A stretch of DNA of 38,840 nt from a bacterium (lineage in GTDB: Bacteria > Patescibacteriota > Saccharimonadia > Saccharimonadales > OMJO01). The position numbers and the translations under genes are program-made. The number at the start of each line of letters is the position of its first letter. Position 1 is the first letter of the stretch. The stretch lies in contig OMJO01000018.1 in NCBI GenBank assembly GCA_900299395.1, positions 1 through 38,840 of the forward strand, read 5' to 3'. Positions 30,782 through 38,603 of this stretch are shown piece after piece. The notes beneath the pieces were generated by a model, which worked only from the letters and a program-made list of their open reading frames with translations, ran no database searches and was not told the DNA's origin.

Positions 30782-31843
30782 TTACATCGATAAGTTTGGG
30801 GCGATCTCAAGAGAGTAGGGGTCGGCCATAGGCTGTTTGTGTATTGCTTTAAAGCAACCAAGGGTGGCGACCATAGCACCATTATCAGTACATAGCTTGG
30901 GGTCGGTGTAGGTTGGCGTAAGTGGCAAGCGTTGAGACAGCTGCTTGCGCAACTCCTGGCTACTGGCAACACCACCACCGACGATAAAACTCTTCGGCTG
31001 AAATTCTTCACAAGCCAGGATGGCTTTATCGACGATTGTTTCTATAGCGATGCGTTGGAACGTGGCAGCAATGTCAGCCTTCTGGGCTTCAGAGAGCAGC
31101 TCTGACAGCTTACTAGACGGAAAGTCGAGAGATTGGCCGGTTTCTGCCTGAGCCAGCCTTAAAACGGCTGTTTTGAGCCCGGAGAAGCTGAAGTCATACT
31201 TACCAGTCATGTTGGCTTTCGGCAACGTATATGCACGATCGTTACCTTTGGGTGCTAAAGCGGCAATACTCGGGCCACCGGGGTAGGGAAGTCCAATAAG
31301 CTTAGCGACTTTATCAAACGCTTCACCGATAGCATCGTCTTGTGTCTGCCCAAGGAGTTTGTAGCCAAAGTGATCTTTGAAAAATACCAACTGACTATGC
31401 CCACCACTGACGATAAGACCCAGTAAAGGAAAATTAGGCTGTGCAGCCGGCAGGTGGTACCCAGACAGTGAGGTCTGGGTGAGGAAACTTGCGTACAAAT
31501 GCGCTTCAACGTGATTGATAGCGTACAGGGGTTTTTTCTTGGTGATGGCCAGTGTTCGAGCCGCCAAGACGCCGACTAAGAGGCTTCCGCCGAGCCCAGC
31601 ACCATATGTAACGGCAATGCCATCAATGTCATCCCACGTACAGCGTGCCTCTGTTAAAGCCTGCGTAATCACAGGGTTGATGAATCCAATATGACTTCTA
31701 GCGGCAATCTCTGGGACAACGCCTCCATACTGGACATGTTGGTCCATACTACTGGCAACTGCGTTTGAGAGCAGAGTGGTGCCGTTCTCGACCACCGCTG
31801 CTGCAGTCTCATCACAACTCGTTTCGATTCCGATGATTTTCAC
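30782..31843 (-). CDS. tsaD: tRNA N6-adenosine threonylcarbamoyltransferase TsaD
   Basis: A 353-aa enzyme that transfers threonylcarbamoyl to A37 of ANN-decoding tRNAs, with TsaB/TsaE partners. The start is set at GTG 31843, giving (M)KIIGIETSCDETAAAVV, the family N-terminus; the track start 31891 adds 16 unlike residues. The metal-binding HVEAH (AINHVEAHLYASF), SGGHSQLV, the DDAIGEAFDKVAKLIGLPYPGGP block, SFSGLKTAV and the late GGGVASSQELR and CTDNGAMVA are all present. An extended -10 (TGG-TATGAT) ends 6 nt before the GTG, so it is probably a leaderless transcript with a GTG start. It is convergent with the 30202 gene, 1 nt apart. Confidence 0.97.
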   Translation of the reverse strand: MKIIGIETSCDETAAAVVENGTTLLSNAVASSMDQHVQYGGVVPEIAARSHIGFINPVITQALTEARCTWDDIDGIAVTYGAGLGGSLLVGVLAARTLAITKKKPLYAINHVEAHLYASFLTQTSLSGYHLPAAQPNFPLLGLIVSGGHSQLVFFKDHFGYKLLGQTQDDAIGEAFDKVAKLIGLPYPGGPSIAALAPKGNDRAYTLPKANMTGKYDFSFSGLKTAVLRLAQAETGQSLDFPSSKLSELLSEAQKADIAATFQRIAIETIVDKAILACEEFQPKSFIVGGGVASSQELRKQLSQRLPLTPTYTDPKLCTDNGAMVATLGCFKAIHKQPMADPYSLEIAPNLSM

Positions 31844-31849
31844 CTGAAT

Positions 31850-31855
31850 ATCATA
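31850..31855 (-). promoter_or_regulatory. Extended -10 for tsaD
   Basis: Minus-strand TGG-TATGAT ends 6 nt before the GTG start of tsaD; no good -35 is seen, which an extended -10 can tolerate. Confidence 0.55.
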
Positions 31856-31885
31856 CCAATCTGTCTGTAAAAGCACACCTGCGAC

Positions 31886-31914
31886 TTGCAAAGCACAAGC
31901 ATTTATGCTACAAT
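31886..31914 (+). promoter_or_regulatory. Promoter of the 31939 gene
   Basis: TTGCAA (31886-31891), 17 nt and TACAAT (31909-31914). The expected start near 31921 leaves an 18-nt A-rich leader without a Shine-Dalgarno sequence. It lies back to back with the tsaD promoter. Confidence 0.75.
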
Positions 31915-31938
31915 TCTAGCGATAAATCAAAAACCAAC

Positions 31939-32901
31939 ATGGACACACAAACCGTACCTTCACCAGACACAACAGAGCAGCTTGCTGTGCAGGCGCAAGA
32001 TCAAATCATGCAGCCAGTTGCCGAAGATGCAGCTACCGAGCGCACTATAACTGTGGATGGCCAGGAGTACCAAACTAACTTGCCGGACGGGGTGCAGTTG
32101 ATCACTGATGGTGGGTCTGCACGGTATCTCGATCTCGAGCAAAAACCTCTATTACCAGGGGATTTCGACGCATTGCAGCCGGGCACATATTTTATACGCG
32201 GCGAACGGGAAAAGATGGATGACTTCAAGCCCGAACCCGAGATGGTTCCAGTCGAGCGTCACATTGAGGTGAAGGAAAGCGAGTTTGGCAAAACGATTAG
32301 TAGAGAGTCGCTCGGCGAACGTTGGAGTATCGAGCCGGACGCAGCAGAACTTATGCAGACGCTGGGATATGAAGTAGTGCAGACAGAACATGGCCCTCGG
32401 ATCAGCGGTGCTCCAACCCCTGAAACAGTTAAGGCTGCAGCTGGTTTGGCCGGGGTAGATATACGTTTCTTTGATGATGTTGAAACTATCCAAGGTTCTG
32501 ATTATTTGCAAACAATTGCCGAGGGGCAGTATCCGGCATCGACTAAATCTGAAATAATGTACAAGCACGATATCGAAGATGACCACCTGACCACCATGGT
32601 CCTGGGTGGTGAGCCACTCAAACAAGCCTTGGTAGTAGTTGCACAAAATGCCTTAGAAAAAGGCGGTGACCTGGTAGATGACACTGCCATGGGTATTGAC
32701 ACATTTACCGCCACCATACGAGGTGTAATATCAACACATCATGAGCTGCTTGGTGAAGCGTACGGCCTAGAAATGGGTCGACGGACAGTTATACAGGCTG
32801 GTGAGAGGATAGGCATCCCCCCAGAAGAAACGTTGAAGATCTTGGAACAAGCGCAGGGTGCTGCTCGGGCTCTGCACATGAACGTCAAAGAACTACATTA
32901 A
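31939..32901 (+). CDS. Hypothetical acidic protein
   Basis: A 320-aa soluble acidic protein without a recognised family, signal peptide or membrane helix. Residues 1-35 are polar; 36-85 look like a small beta domain (RTITVDGQEYQTNLPDGVQLITDGGSARYLDLEQKPLLPGDFDALQPGTYFIRG); the middle holds ERWSIEPDAAELMQTLGYEVVQTEHGPRISG and VKAAAGLAGVDIRFFDD; and the C-terminal 110 residues are helical (KQALVVVAQNALEKGG, then RRTVIQAGERIGIPPEETLKILEQAQGAARAL). It has its own promoter (TTGCAA-17-TACAAT) and an A-rich leader without ribosome binding site, like that of the next gene. A cytoplasmic, lineage-specific role is the most that can be said. Confidence 0.7.
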   Translation: MDTQTVPSPDTTEQLAVQAQDQIMQPVAEDAATERTITVDGQEYQTNLPDGVQLITDGGSARYLDLEQKPLLPGDFDALQPGTYFIRGEREKMDDFKPEPEMVPVERHIEVKESEFGKTISRESLGERWSIEPDAAELMQTLGYEVVQTEHGPRISGAPTPETVKAAAGLAGVDIRFFDDVETIQGSDYLQTIAEGQYPASTKSEIMYKHDIEDDHLTTMVLGGEPLKQALVVVAQNALEKGGDLVDDTAMGIDTFTATIRGVISTHHELLGEAYGLEMGRRTVIQAGERIGIPPEETLKILEQAQGAARALHMNVKELH

Positions 32902-32913
32902 AGCACAACTACA

Positions 32914-32945
32914 TTGACAATTTAACAATTTTCTGCTAGTATAAT
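32914..32945 (+). promoter_or_regulatory. Promoter of the 32973 gene
   Basis: A consensus TTGACA (32914-32919) and a consensus TATAAT (32940-32945), but with a long 20-nt spacer. The A-rich leader (CTAAATAAAAAACA) before ATG 32973 resembles that of the 31939 gene and lacks a Shine-Dalgarno site. Confidence 0.55.
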
Positions 32946-32972
32946 GCAGTAAAGACCACTAAATAAAAAACA

Positions 32973-34994
32973 ATGATTGAATCACAACCAGGCCTTAACC
33001 CAGTAGAACTTGCACCCGGCGCTCCCATTCCTAATCCTGAGATGCCAATGGTACGAGTTGGTAAGAATGTGACCCGACAGGCTGAGATTGGAGATGTGAT
33101 GCATCTGACCGAGAACGGCCCACTTACTGATGAGAGCTTGACATTAATCGATAGAACTCTCGACTATGTTGAACGATACGGCATACCTCCGTCACGAGCG
33201 AATGGTAATGGTCGTTCTAGCGATGCTGAGCACGGTACACTTTCGCTTGATCAGCTGCGAACAATTCGGGAGAGGCTTATTGGCTCACTTGATGTTATGC
33301 GGACGCCTCCTGATACGGAAGAGGTAGAGTTAGCTGGAGGTCGTACACGTGTTGTTGATCACGGCAGTAAGATAAAATATCATCCCACTCGACACCGAGA
33401 CGACGGCAGAACGTTTACAAATCCTCGTGTACAGAATGAGGATGGTAAAGAGCTAAACCCTGACCTAGTTGGTGATATTTTTGATAAAACGTCCGAAGAT
33501 CACTGGTTGCTTGATGAGGACGATGAGACCTTTTTGCGTCGTGTTCTTAGGGCATCTGATCTAAAAACTGTACGTCCTGAGAAGAAGCCACCCAAGCAGT
33601 CTGCGCGCAAAGATCCTGATAATCCAACTCTTAAAGAGCGGGTTTTATATCGAAAAACGTGGGATCACGAGCCAACGCCTCGCGGACCGCGCCCACCTGA
33701 ATCACAAGAACTACAAGACCGTCGTTTGACCAAGTCCGAGATTGCTCGTCTTCGTGAGTGGTATCGACGAGACCCTCGCAACAAAATTGGGGAGCATGCG
33801 GCAGTACTGACGCCTGATCAGTCAATTTTGGCGGCAGCCAAGGCATATGCATCTGGACGACTTCGTCTTCACGAAGAGATATTGGAAAGTCGTCGAGCGC
33901 CACAGCCTCCAGCTGAAGACGTCGAGAGCCACGGTCCGTTTGATTTGACCGATGAGGTAACTGAAGTAACTACTGCTGCTGATGGCACAACCGAAATCGG
34001 AGGTGTCGACATGGATGCTATCCAAAGCCAGTTTGACCTTAGTGTGAGGCAAAAACGGGCAGCATTGGAAGGCCGCCGTAGTCAATACACACGCGAAGCC
34101 GTTGGCCGCGCCGAAAGCGAAGCTCGACGCCATGCACGGGCTGCCGCTGATAGGGTAGCGGCTGATATTCAAGCTCGTTTTGACGCAGCCTATGATGGCT
34201 ATTATGATGAAGAAATTGATCGACGTGGACCTAATGCAACCCGTGAGGCAGCCAGGGTGGCCCGACGTCGCACGGAGCACGACCCCGCTATTGCGCGACT
34301 GCTAGCAGGACGTGATGATCGAGTGCGCGAAGCACACGATCGTGCCTATGAAACGCACCGTCGTACACTGACGGACCCCACTCGTATCGAGGGTATTGTA
34401 CAAACGCGCGTAGATGACGAACTTGCCCGCCACCGTCGCGACCTTGAAGCCAAACCACGGTACGCCGTGATGCAAGAAGAGCGGGCGCGTATTGAAGCTG
34501 AGCGTATTGAACGCGAGCGCAATGAGCAACTGGCTATATTGGAGGCTGAGGAAGGTATCCGTACCGACTTCTATGACACTGCGCTTGAAGAAGAGCTAGA
34601 TGCATTGGAAGCAACTCGACCGTTACGCGTTGCCTCACGAGCTTTGTGGTTAAACGCTGATCCGTCACGCATGGCGATCATCGATGCAGAAATCCACGCT
34701 GAGGCTGAGCTCCGAGCGCGGGCTCGGGTAACAGCGGAGGTTCGTGCCAGCCGTGAAGCTATGGATTACTCTGAAGAGGAAATGGATCGCGTTTTACCAG
34801 ACACCGTTACACCTCGTATGGTTGATGATTTTCATGATGCTGAAGCGGAGTATGGCGTTGCCTTGATCGATGGTAATAACGAGATGGTCGCTGAAGCTGG
34901 CTATCTGATGCATGACATTGCTACACGACTAGAAGCCAAGACAGGTGACACCTCGTTGCTGGAAATTTGGGAACGCGAGTACAGTACCACATAA
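32973..34994 (+). CDS. Large Arg/Glu-rich, partly coiled-coil protein of unknown function
   Basis: A 673-aa hydrophilic protein with no signal peptide or membrane helix. The first 100 residues contain LVDRTL-like helices (ESLTLIDRTLDYVERYGIPPSRANG), then an Arg/Asp/His-rich region to about 330. Residues about 350-620 are very rich in Arg, Glu and Ala with heptad-like spacing (LEGRRSQYTREAVGRAESEARRHARAAADRVAADIQARFDAAYDG; ERARIEAERIERERNEQLAILEAEEGI), indicating long coiled coils. The C-terminus (MVDDFHDAEAEYGVALIDGNNEMVAEAGYLMHDIATRLE) is more compact. No family was recognised. It could be a scaffold or structural protein; nucleic-acid binding is also possible from the Arg content. Confidence 0.75.
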   Translation: MIESQPGLNPVELAPGAPIPNPEMPMVRVGKNVTRQAEIGDVMHLTENGPLTDESLTLIDRTLDYVERYGIPPSRANGNGRSSDAEHGTLSLDQLRTIRERLIGSLDVMRTPPDTEEVELAGGRTRVVDHGSKIKYHPTRHRDDGRTFTNPRVQNEDGKELNPDLVGDIFDKTSEDHWLLDEDDETFLRRVLRASDLKTVRPEKKPPKQSARKDPDNPTLKERVLYRKTWDHEPTPRGPRPPESQELQDRRLTKSEIARLREWYRRDPRNKIGEHAAVLTPDQSILAAAKAYASGRLRLHEEILESRRAPQPPAEDVESHGPFDLTDEVTEVTTAADGTTEIGGVDMDAIQSQFDLSVRQKRAALEGRRSQYTREAVGRAESEARRHARAAADRVAADIQARFDAAYDGYYDEEIDRRGPNATREAARVARRRTEHDPAIARLLAGRDDRVREAHDRAYETHRRTLTDPTRIEGIVQTRVDDELARHRRDLEAKPRYAVMQEERARIEAERIERERNEQLAILEAEEGIRTDFYDTALEEELDALEATRPLRVASRALWLNADPSRMAIIDAEIHAEAELRARARVTAEVRASREAMDYSEEEMDRVLPDTVTPRMVDDFHDAEAEYGVALIDGNNEMVAEAGYLMHDIATRLEAKTGDTSLLEIWEREYSTT

Positions 34995-35001
34995 GATATT
35001 T

Positions 35002-35020
35002 ACCCGTATAATGTACGGGT
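35002..35020 (+). promoter_or_regulatory. -10 and palindrome in front of the MurE-like gene
   Basis: A perfect TATAAT (35007-35012) lies 8 nt before ATG 35021. It is embedded in ACCCGTA-TAATG-TACGGGT (35002-35020), a perfect 7-bp inverted repeat reaching the start codon, a possible operator or 5' hairpin. Confidence 0.55.
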
Positions 35021-36379
35021 ATGGGAATACGCACAATCGTAAAAGCGGTTATACCGACCGGCTTGTTTAAGAAAGTTGAACCACTGGGCCACCTAGGTGA
35101 GGCGGTGATCATTAATGCTATCAATGGCTTTCCACTACGGGGGCTGAAAGTTATTGGGGTTACTGGGACCAATGGCAAGACCAGCACTAGTTTTCTCATC
35201 CACCGAATGCTGCAGAATTCTGGCATCAAAACAGGTTTAATGACGACCGTTGCCTACGGTGTCGGTGATGATATTAAGCCCCAAGTGGCACATATGACCA
35301 GTGTTGGAGTGGCGCAGCTGATGCGTCGAGTCAAAGAGATGAAAGCGCAGGGCATGGAATGGCTGGTGCTAGAAACGACGAGCCATGCATTGGCGCAGCA
35401 CCGCGTGTGGGGCGTGCCGTATTCGGTGGCCGTTATGACGAATATCACACATGAACACCTAGATTATCACGGTACCTTTGAGCGATACCGCGACGCTAAA
35501 AAGATGCTATTTACGCAGACAAATCGTAACCGCCGCGGGTTACGTGTGGGGGTGATAAATGCTGAAGACCCGAGCGCTGAGCTCTTTGCTAAGGCTGTGG
35601 CGCATCCAGTACTGTACGGTCTCAAGAGTGGTGATTTGCAAGCAAAGGACATGAAACTGACGCCTTCTGGTAGTACCTATACCGCGGTGGTAGGTGATGA
35701 GTCTTATGCCATTACCTGCAACTTGCCGGGTAGTTTTAACGTAGCCAATTCTTTAGCGGCCGTGGCCGTGGGGCGTGCCGTTGGGTTGAGCAAGCAGCAA
35801 ATAGAGCAGGGCATTGCAGCACTATCAGGAGTGGAAGGGCGTATGGATGCCATCAATGAGGGGCAAGATTTTGATGTCATTGTGGACTATGCGCACACCC
35901 CAGACAGCTTCGAAAAGCTGTTTAAAGACATGCGGCCAGTGGTCAAAGGGAAGCTAATCGTGCTGTTTGGTTCAGCAGGCCGCCGTGATGAAGCAAAACG
36001 TGCGGTACAGGGTGAACTGGCAGGCACCTATGCCGATGAAGTGGTTGTGTGTGAAGAAGACGACCGTGACATGGACGGACAGGAAATTATGGATCAGATT
36101 GCTGCTGGTGCGGAGAAAGCCGGTAAGCAGCGTGAAAAGAATCTCTTTTTGGTCCACGACCGAGACAAAGCTATCCAGTTTGCCGTTGACCGCGCTCAGA
36201 AAGGCGACACCTTATTGCTGCTGGGTAAGGGGCACGAAAAAGACATACTGAGGAACGGGCCAAAGGCGGCCGAGATGCGACATCTTCAGCAGGACGATCA
36301 TAACCCCGACCGCGTTATTGAAATCCCTTGGAATGAGATAGAGGTTGCGAGAGCAGCCGTTAAGAAACGGCTCAATTAG
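35021..36379 (+). CDS. MurE-like Mur ligase (UDP-MurNAc-tripeptide synthetase family)
   Basis: A 452-aa ATP-dependent ligase of the Mur family, which adds an amino acid to the peptidoglycan stem. The P-loop GVTGTNGKTSTS (about 46-57), the MurE-type ETTSHALAQHRVWGVPYSVAVMTNITHEHLDYHGTFERYRDAKKMLF, the central GSFNVANSLAAVAV, GVEGRMDAI and VIVDYAHTPDSFEKLF all fit MurE. The N-terminal UDP-binding domain is very short (45 residues before the P-loop against about 110 usual). The amino-acid selecting DNPR motif is replaced by EEDDRDMDG, so the added residue cannot be predicted. The start at 35021 sits 8 nt after TATAAT. It overlaps the convergent next gene by 4 nt. Confidence 0.9.
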   Translation: MGIRTIVKAVIPTGLFKKVEPLGHLGEAVIINAINGFPLRGLKVIGVTGTNGKTSTSFLIHRMLQNSGIKTGLMTTVAYGVGDDIKPQVAHMTSVGVAQLMRRVKEMKAQGMEWLVLETTSHALAQHRVWGVPYSVAVMTNITHEHLDYHGTFERYRDAKKMLFTQTNRNRRGLRVGVINAEDPSAELFAKAVAHPVLYGLKSGDLQAKDMKLTPSGSTYTAVVGDESYAITCNLPGSFNVANSLAAVAVGRAVGLSKQQIEQGIAALSGVEGRMDAINEGQDFDVIVDYAHTPDSFEKLFKDMRPVVKGKLIVLFGSAGRRDEAKRAVQGELAGTYADEVVVCEEDDRDMDGQEIMDQIAAGAEKAGKQREKNLFLVHDRDKAIQFAVDRAQKGDTLLLLGKGHEKDILRNGPKAAEMRHLQQDDHNPDRVIEIPWNEIEVARAAVKKRLN

Positions 36380-37155
36380 TCTTCTTCTCGGCCTTCAAGG
36401 GTGGCTCGAGCGTCACGTGCGCCGGCTACGATGCGGTCAAAATCATCTTTTTCCAGTTCACCAAAGCTGCGACGGAGTTCAATATATTCCTTCGGTGATA
36501 ACTTACCAGCCTGGTGAATGTTTGGTCGTCCACCGACTGTCCGACTGTTATAGCCACGGCGTTTCATGTTAGCCTCAAGCTCAAAGTCATTCTTTGCTTG
36601 GTCACGGTCGGAGTAGGTTACTATTTCATCAATACCGCCGTCTTCATTATGCACACGCTTACGGTCACTTTTCTGTAATCCGGTTGGTTCAGCACCGAAG
36701 CGTAGGCCATTGTGTCGGAGGAAATCACTTAGTAGTACACTATACACTTTCATCTTGTCTGGCTGGTCAAGGTAGGCAAATGATGGCACGTCAAACCCAC
36801 GATTATGCAATCGCTCCGTAAGGATACCAAAGCCGGCCATCATGTGTTCATATGAGTTCGAGAATTCGCGCCAGCTGTGATTACCAATCTGTACTTCATC
36901 AAAAATTCGTTCATCGATCTCGCCTTCATGACCAAATGTGCCGTTCAGTGCGGCGATACCACTTATGACACCTGTCATAACATGGCGCGCCTCGTCGGAT
37001 GTAACTTCCGCAATGAGCTGTTGGTCTTCGTTACGGTGGTTACCCTGATAGGAAGCATGACCGTCACGGTAATGCTCTCGCGCAGCCTGTACGTACGCTT
37101 CGGCTTGTTCGAGGTTTTGGAAGTGATTTGTTTCTGGTGTTTGTGTTTCGGACAT
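36376..37155 (-). CDS. Hypothetical acidic protein
   Basis: A 259-aa soluble protein of no recognised family. The start is set at ATG 37155 (MSETQTPETNHFQNLEQAEAYVQAAREHYRDG) because TTGCAA-17-TACAAT ends 7 nt upstream; the track start 37191 lies within the -35. The N-terminal half is helical with a tetratricopeptide-like feel; a Gly/Ala helix (EARHVMTGVISGIAALNGTFGHEGEIDERIFDEV) follows, and the C-terminal 100 residues are charged (RKRVHNEDGGIDEIVTYSDRDQAKNDFELEANMKRRGYNSR). There are no catalytic motifs. It overlaps the convergent MurE-like gene by 4 nt and has a consensus leaderless-type promoter. Confidence 0.72.
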   Translation of the reverse strand: MSETQTPETNHFQNLEQAEAYVQAAREHYRDGHASYQGNHRNEDQQLIAEVTSDEARHVMTGVISGIAALNGTFGHEGEIDERIFDEVQIGNHSWREFSNSYEHMMAGFGILTERLHNRGFDVPSFAYLDQPDKMKVYSVLLSDFLRHNGLRFGAEPTGLQKSDRKRVHNEDGGIDEIVTYSDRDQAKNDFELEANMKRRGYNSRTVGGRPNIHQAGKLSPKEYIELRRSFGELEKDDFDRIVAGARDARATLEGREED

Positions 37156-37162
37156 TACGCTA

Positions 37163-37191
37163 ATTGTAGCACAAAATGCCAAAAATTGCAA
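37163..37191 (-). promoter_or_regulatory. Leaderless-type promoter of the 36376-37155 gene
   Basis: Minus strand: TTGCAA (37186-37191), 17 nt and TACAAT (37163-37168), then 7 nt to ATG 37155. No room exists for a Shine-Dalgarno site. Confidence 0.75.
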
Positions 37192-37203
37192 GTACCTGGT
37201 GTG

Positions 37204-37368
37204 TTATACTGTTTCGTCAGTTGCTGTTTCTGCGGTCGTTGGCAGGGGTGCTTGATCGGCAGCTTCTGGTACGGGTTCAATGACAATCTCGGGGTTAATG
37301 CCACGCCAAAAAGCTGCCATCATATCTCTGGCCTGTTCTGCACGCGCTGCTCCCTGAGGCGATTCCAT
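37204..37368 (-). CDS. Small acidic protein (54 aa)
   Basis: A short ORF absent from the track: ATG 37368 to TAA 37204-37206. The product MESPQGAARAEQARDMMAAF has a helical first half (to about WRGINPE) and an acidic, Pro/Thr/Ala-rich disordered second half ending TATDETV. It is supported by a perfect TATAAT 6 nt upstream of its ATG and by filling an otherwise empty gap between two minus-strand genes. Function is unknown; being acidic and small it may be a modulator or part of a protein complex. The reading frame is short, so the call is moderate. Confidence 0.5.
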   Translation of the reverse strand: MESPQGAARAEQARDMMAAFWRGINPEIVIEPVPEAADQAPLPTTAETATDETV

Positions 37369-37369
37369 A

Positions 37370-37384
37370 GTGATATTATATCAC
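37370..37384 (-). promoter_or_regulatory. Palindrome containing the -10 of the 54-aa gene
   Basis: GTGATAT-T-ATATCAC is a perfect 7-bp inverted repeat with a 1-nt centre. On the minus strand it contains TATAAT (37375-37380), 6 nt before ATG 37368, so a dimeric repressor could block this promoter. Confidence 0.5.
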
Positions 37385-37412
37385 ATTTATCCCTGTTGGA
37401 AAGCAGCGGCAA

Positions 37413-38282
37413 CTATTCGTTATCAAGAGTGAGTGTGGTGCAACGAATGTAGCCACCACCCTTACCGAGCTCACTGACTTCTGGGGTGATAGTCTTGAGT
37501 CCTTCGGCCTCGATGGCTTTTTGGAGCTGTGGCGCCCTAGAGCTCATAATGACGGTTTCGCCCGTGGACACCAGGTTACAGGCGAATCCTTCCTTTGCTT
37601 CTTTTACCGAAATGCGGATCTTTTTGAGGGGTAATGCCTCGATTGTTTTACGACTTTCGGGCAAGAATGCCTCCGGACAGTAGGCAATCAGGTCAGGCCG
37701 TAAGACTGACAGGGCGAGGTCGATGTCGTAGTAGTAGCTGTCGGGCCACCCAGTAACTTTGTTCGTAATCGTTGGCCCAAAGCCCCACAGTGCACGTTTT
37801 GGCACGGTCTGTAAGCTTATAATTTGGTACCCAAGAATTTTACTGATCTGTTCGTGTGCTTCCTTGTCTGTGCGGTATTGGCTACCAGTAAATACATAAT
37901 TGCCACAGGGCAGGGCATCACCCTGTCCGCTAAAGCGTAAACCCTCTGGCAAGCGAACAATTGTCTTGCCGAGGTTCTTTAAAACTTGTTCAGCGTACGG
38001 TGTCTCGGCCTGGCGTTTGTTAGGTAATGACGAAAGAAGGGCTGTGTTGCCACGGCACAGTGCCCAGTTAGCCGTATAGACGCCGTCTTGGCAGTCTTTT
38101 GGGGCAGGTACCTGGATAACTGATACGCTGGCACTTTCCAGTGCTTGTTTAATGCTGGCGTGTTCGGCTTTGGCTTTCTCTATATCAACCGGAATACGAT
38201 CATCCATGTACGCATTGATAGCGTATTGGTCGCTAAAGTAGTCGGCGCCGGACATGAGAACAGTTTTGTTGATGATAGGCAT
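37413..38282 (-). CDS. Amidinotransferase/DDAH-fold protein with altered catalytic residues
   Basis: A 289-aa protein of the guanidino-group modifying (pentein) superfamily, near dimethylarginine dimethylaminohydrolase/arginine deiminase-like enzymes. Family landmarks: TANWALCRGNTALLS, FSGQGDALPCGNYVFTGSQYRTD, DSYYYDIDLALSVLRPDLIAYCPEAF and the C-terminal GKGGGYIRCTTLTL with the nucleophile Cys 281. Typical members have E-G-G-D and H-L-D at the second and third landmarks; here they read S-G-Q-G-D (Ser 118) and D-I-D (Asp 186), so the Glu and His are missing. The Cys is retained, so it may act on a different substrate or have lost activity. AGGAAA precedes the ATG, and a -10 TACAAT lies at 38309-38314. 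Confidence 0.85.
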   Translation of the reverse strand: MPIINKTVLMSGADYFSDQYAINAYMDDRIPVDIEKAKAEHASIKQALESASVSVIQVPAPKDCQDGVYTANWALCRGNTALLSSLPNKRQAETPYAEQVLKNLGKTIVRLPEGLRFSGQGDALPCGNYVFTGSQYRTDKEAHEQISKILGYQIISLQTVPKRALWGFGPTITNKVTGWPDSYYYDIDLALSVLRPDLIAYCPEAFLPESRKTIEALPLKKIRISVKEAKEGFACNLVSTGETVIMSSRAPQLQKAIEAEGLKTITPEVSELGKGGGYIRCTTLTLDNE

Positions 38283-38603
38283 ATTTATTTCCTAGAAAAC
38301 TTAGCATTATTGTACACGCCTGTGGGTAAAAAGTCTGAGGTAAGGTAGTGGATAACTGGTCTTGATTTTCGGCGCAACAGGGGTATAATTAAACTCAAAT
38401 TTGAACAAACAACGTTTTTATTGTTTGGTTAAATTTTCTTGCGTACTGGAGTTTGGTAACAAATTCGTACGCATGTACGTTGAGATTGTGGTATACACCT
38501 TGGAAGAAACGAGTGGCGGTTCAAAACGGCTTCTGGTTTCTTCCAGGGTGGAAGATATATCGGCGCGCAGCGCGTACCGACGAAGGACACCAAGGGAGGT
38601 CGC
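38283..38603. other. Intergenic region with promoters and a long hairpin
   Basis: This 321-nt stretch holds no convincing gene. It contains a minus-strand -10 TACAAT (38309-38314) for the amidinotransferase gene, the plus-strand promoter at 38362-38389, then AT-rich leader. TGGAAGAAAC (38501-38510) and GTTTCTTCCA (38536-38545) form a perfect 10-bp inverted repeat with a 25-nt loop. Composition turns GC-rich after about 38550. The short track ORFs here look accidental. Confidence 0.6.
38362..38389 (+). promoter_or_regulatory. Promoter ahead of the GC-rich gene at the window end
   Basis: TTGATT (38362-38367), 16 nt and a perfect TATAAT (38384-38389). The transcript would have a leader of about 210 nt with the 38501-38545 hairpin before ATG 38604. 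Confidence 0.6.

Noticed and set aside
30469-31011. 180-aa minus-strand ORF
   Set aside because: It overlaps both the 30202 gene and tsaD in another frame; no motifs.
33822-34280. 152-aa minus-strand ORF
   Set aside because: Antisense frame of the Arg/Glu-rich gene, with no start signals.
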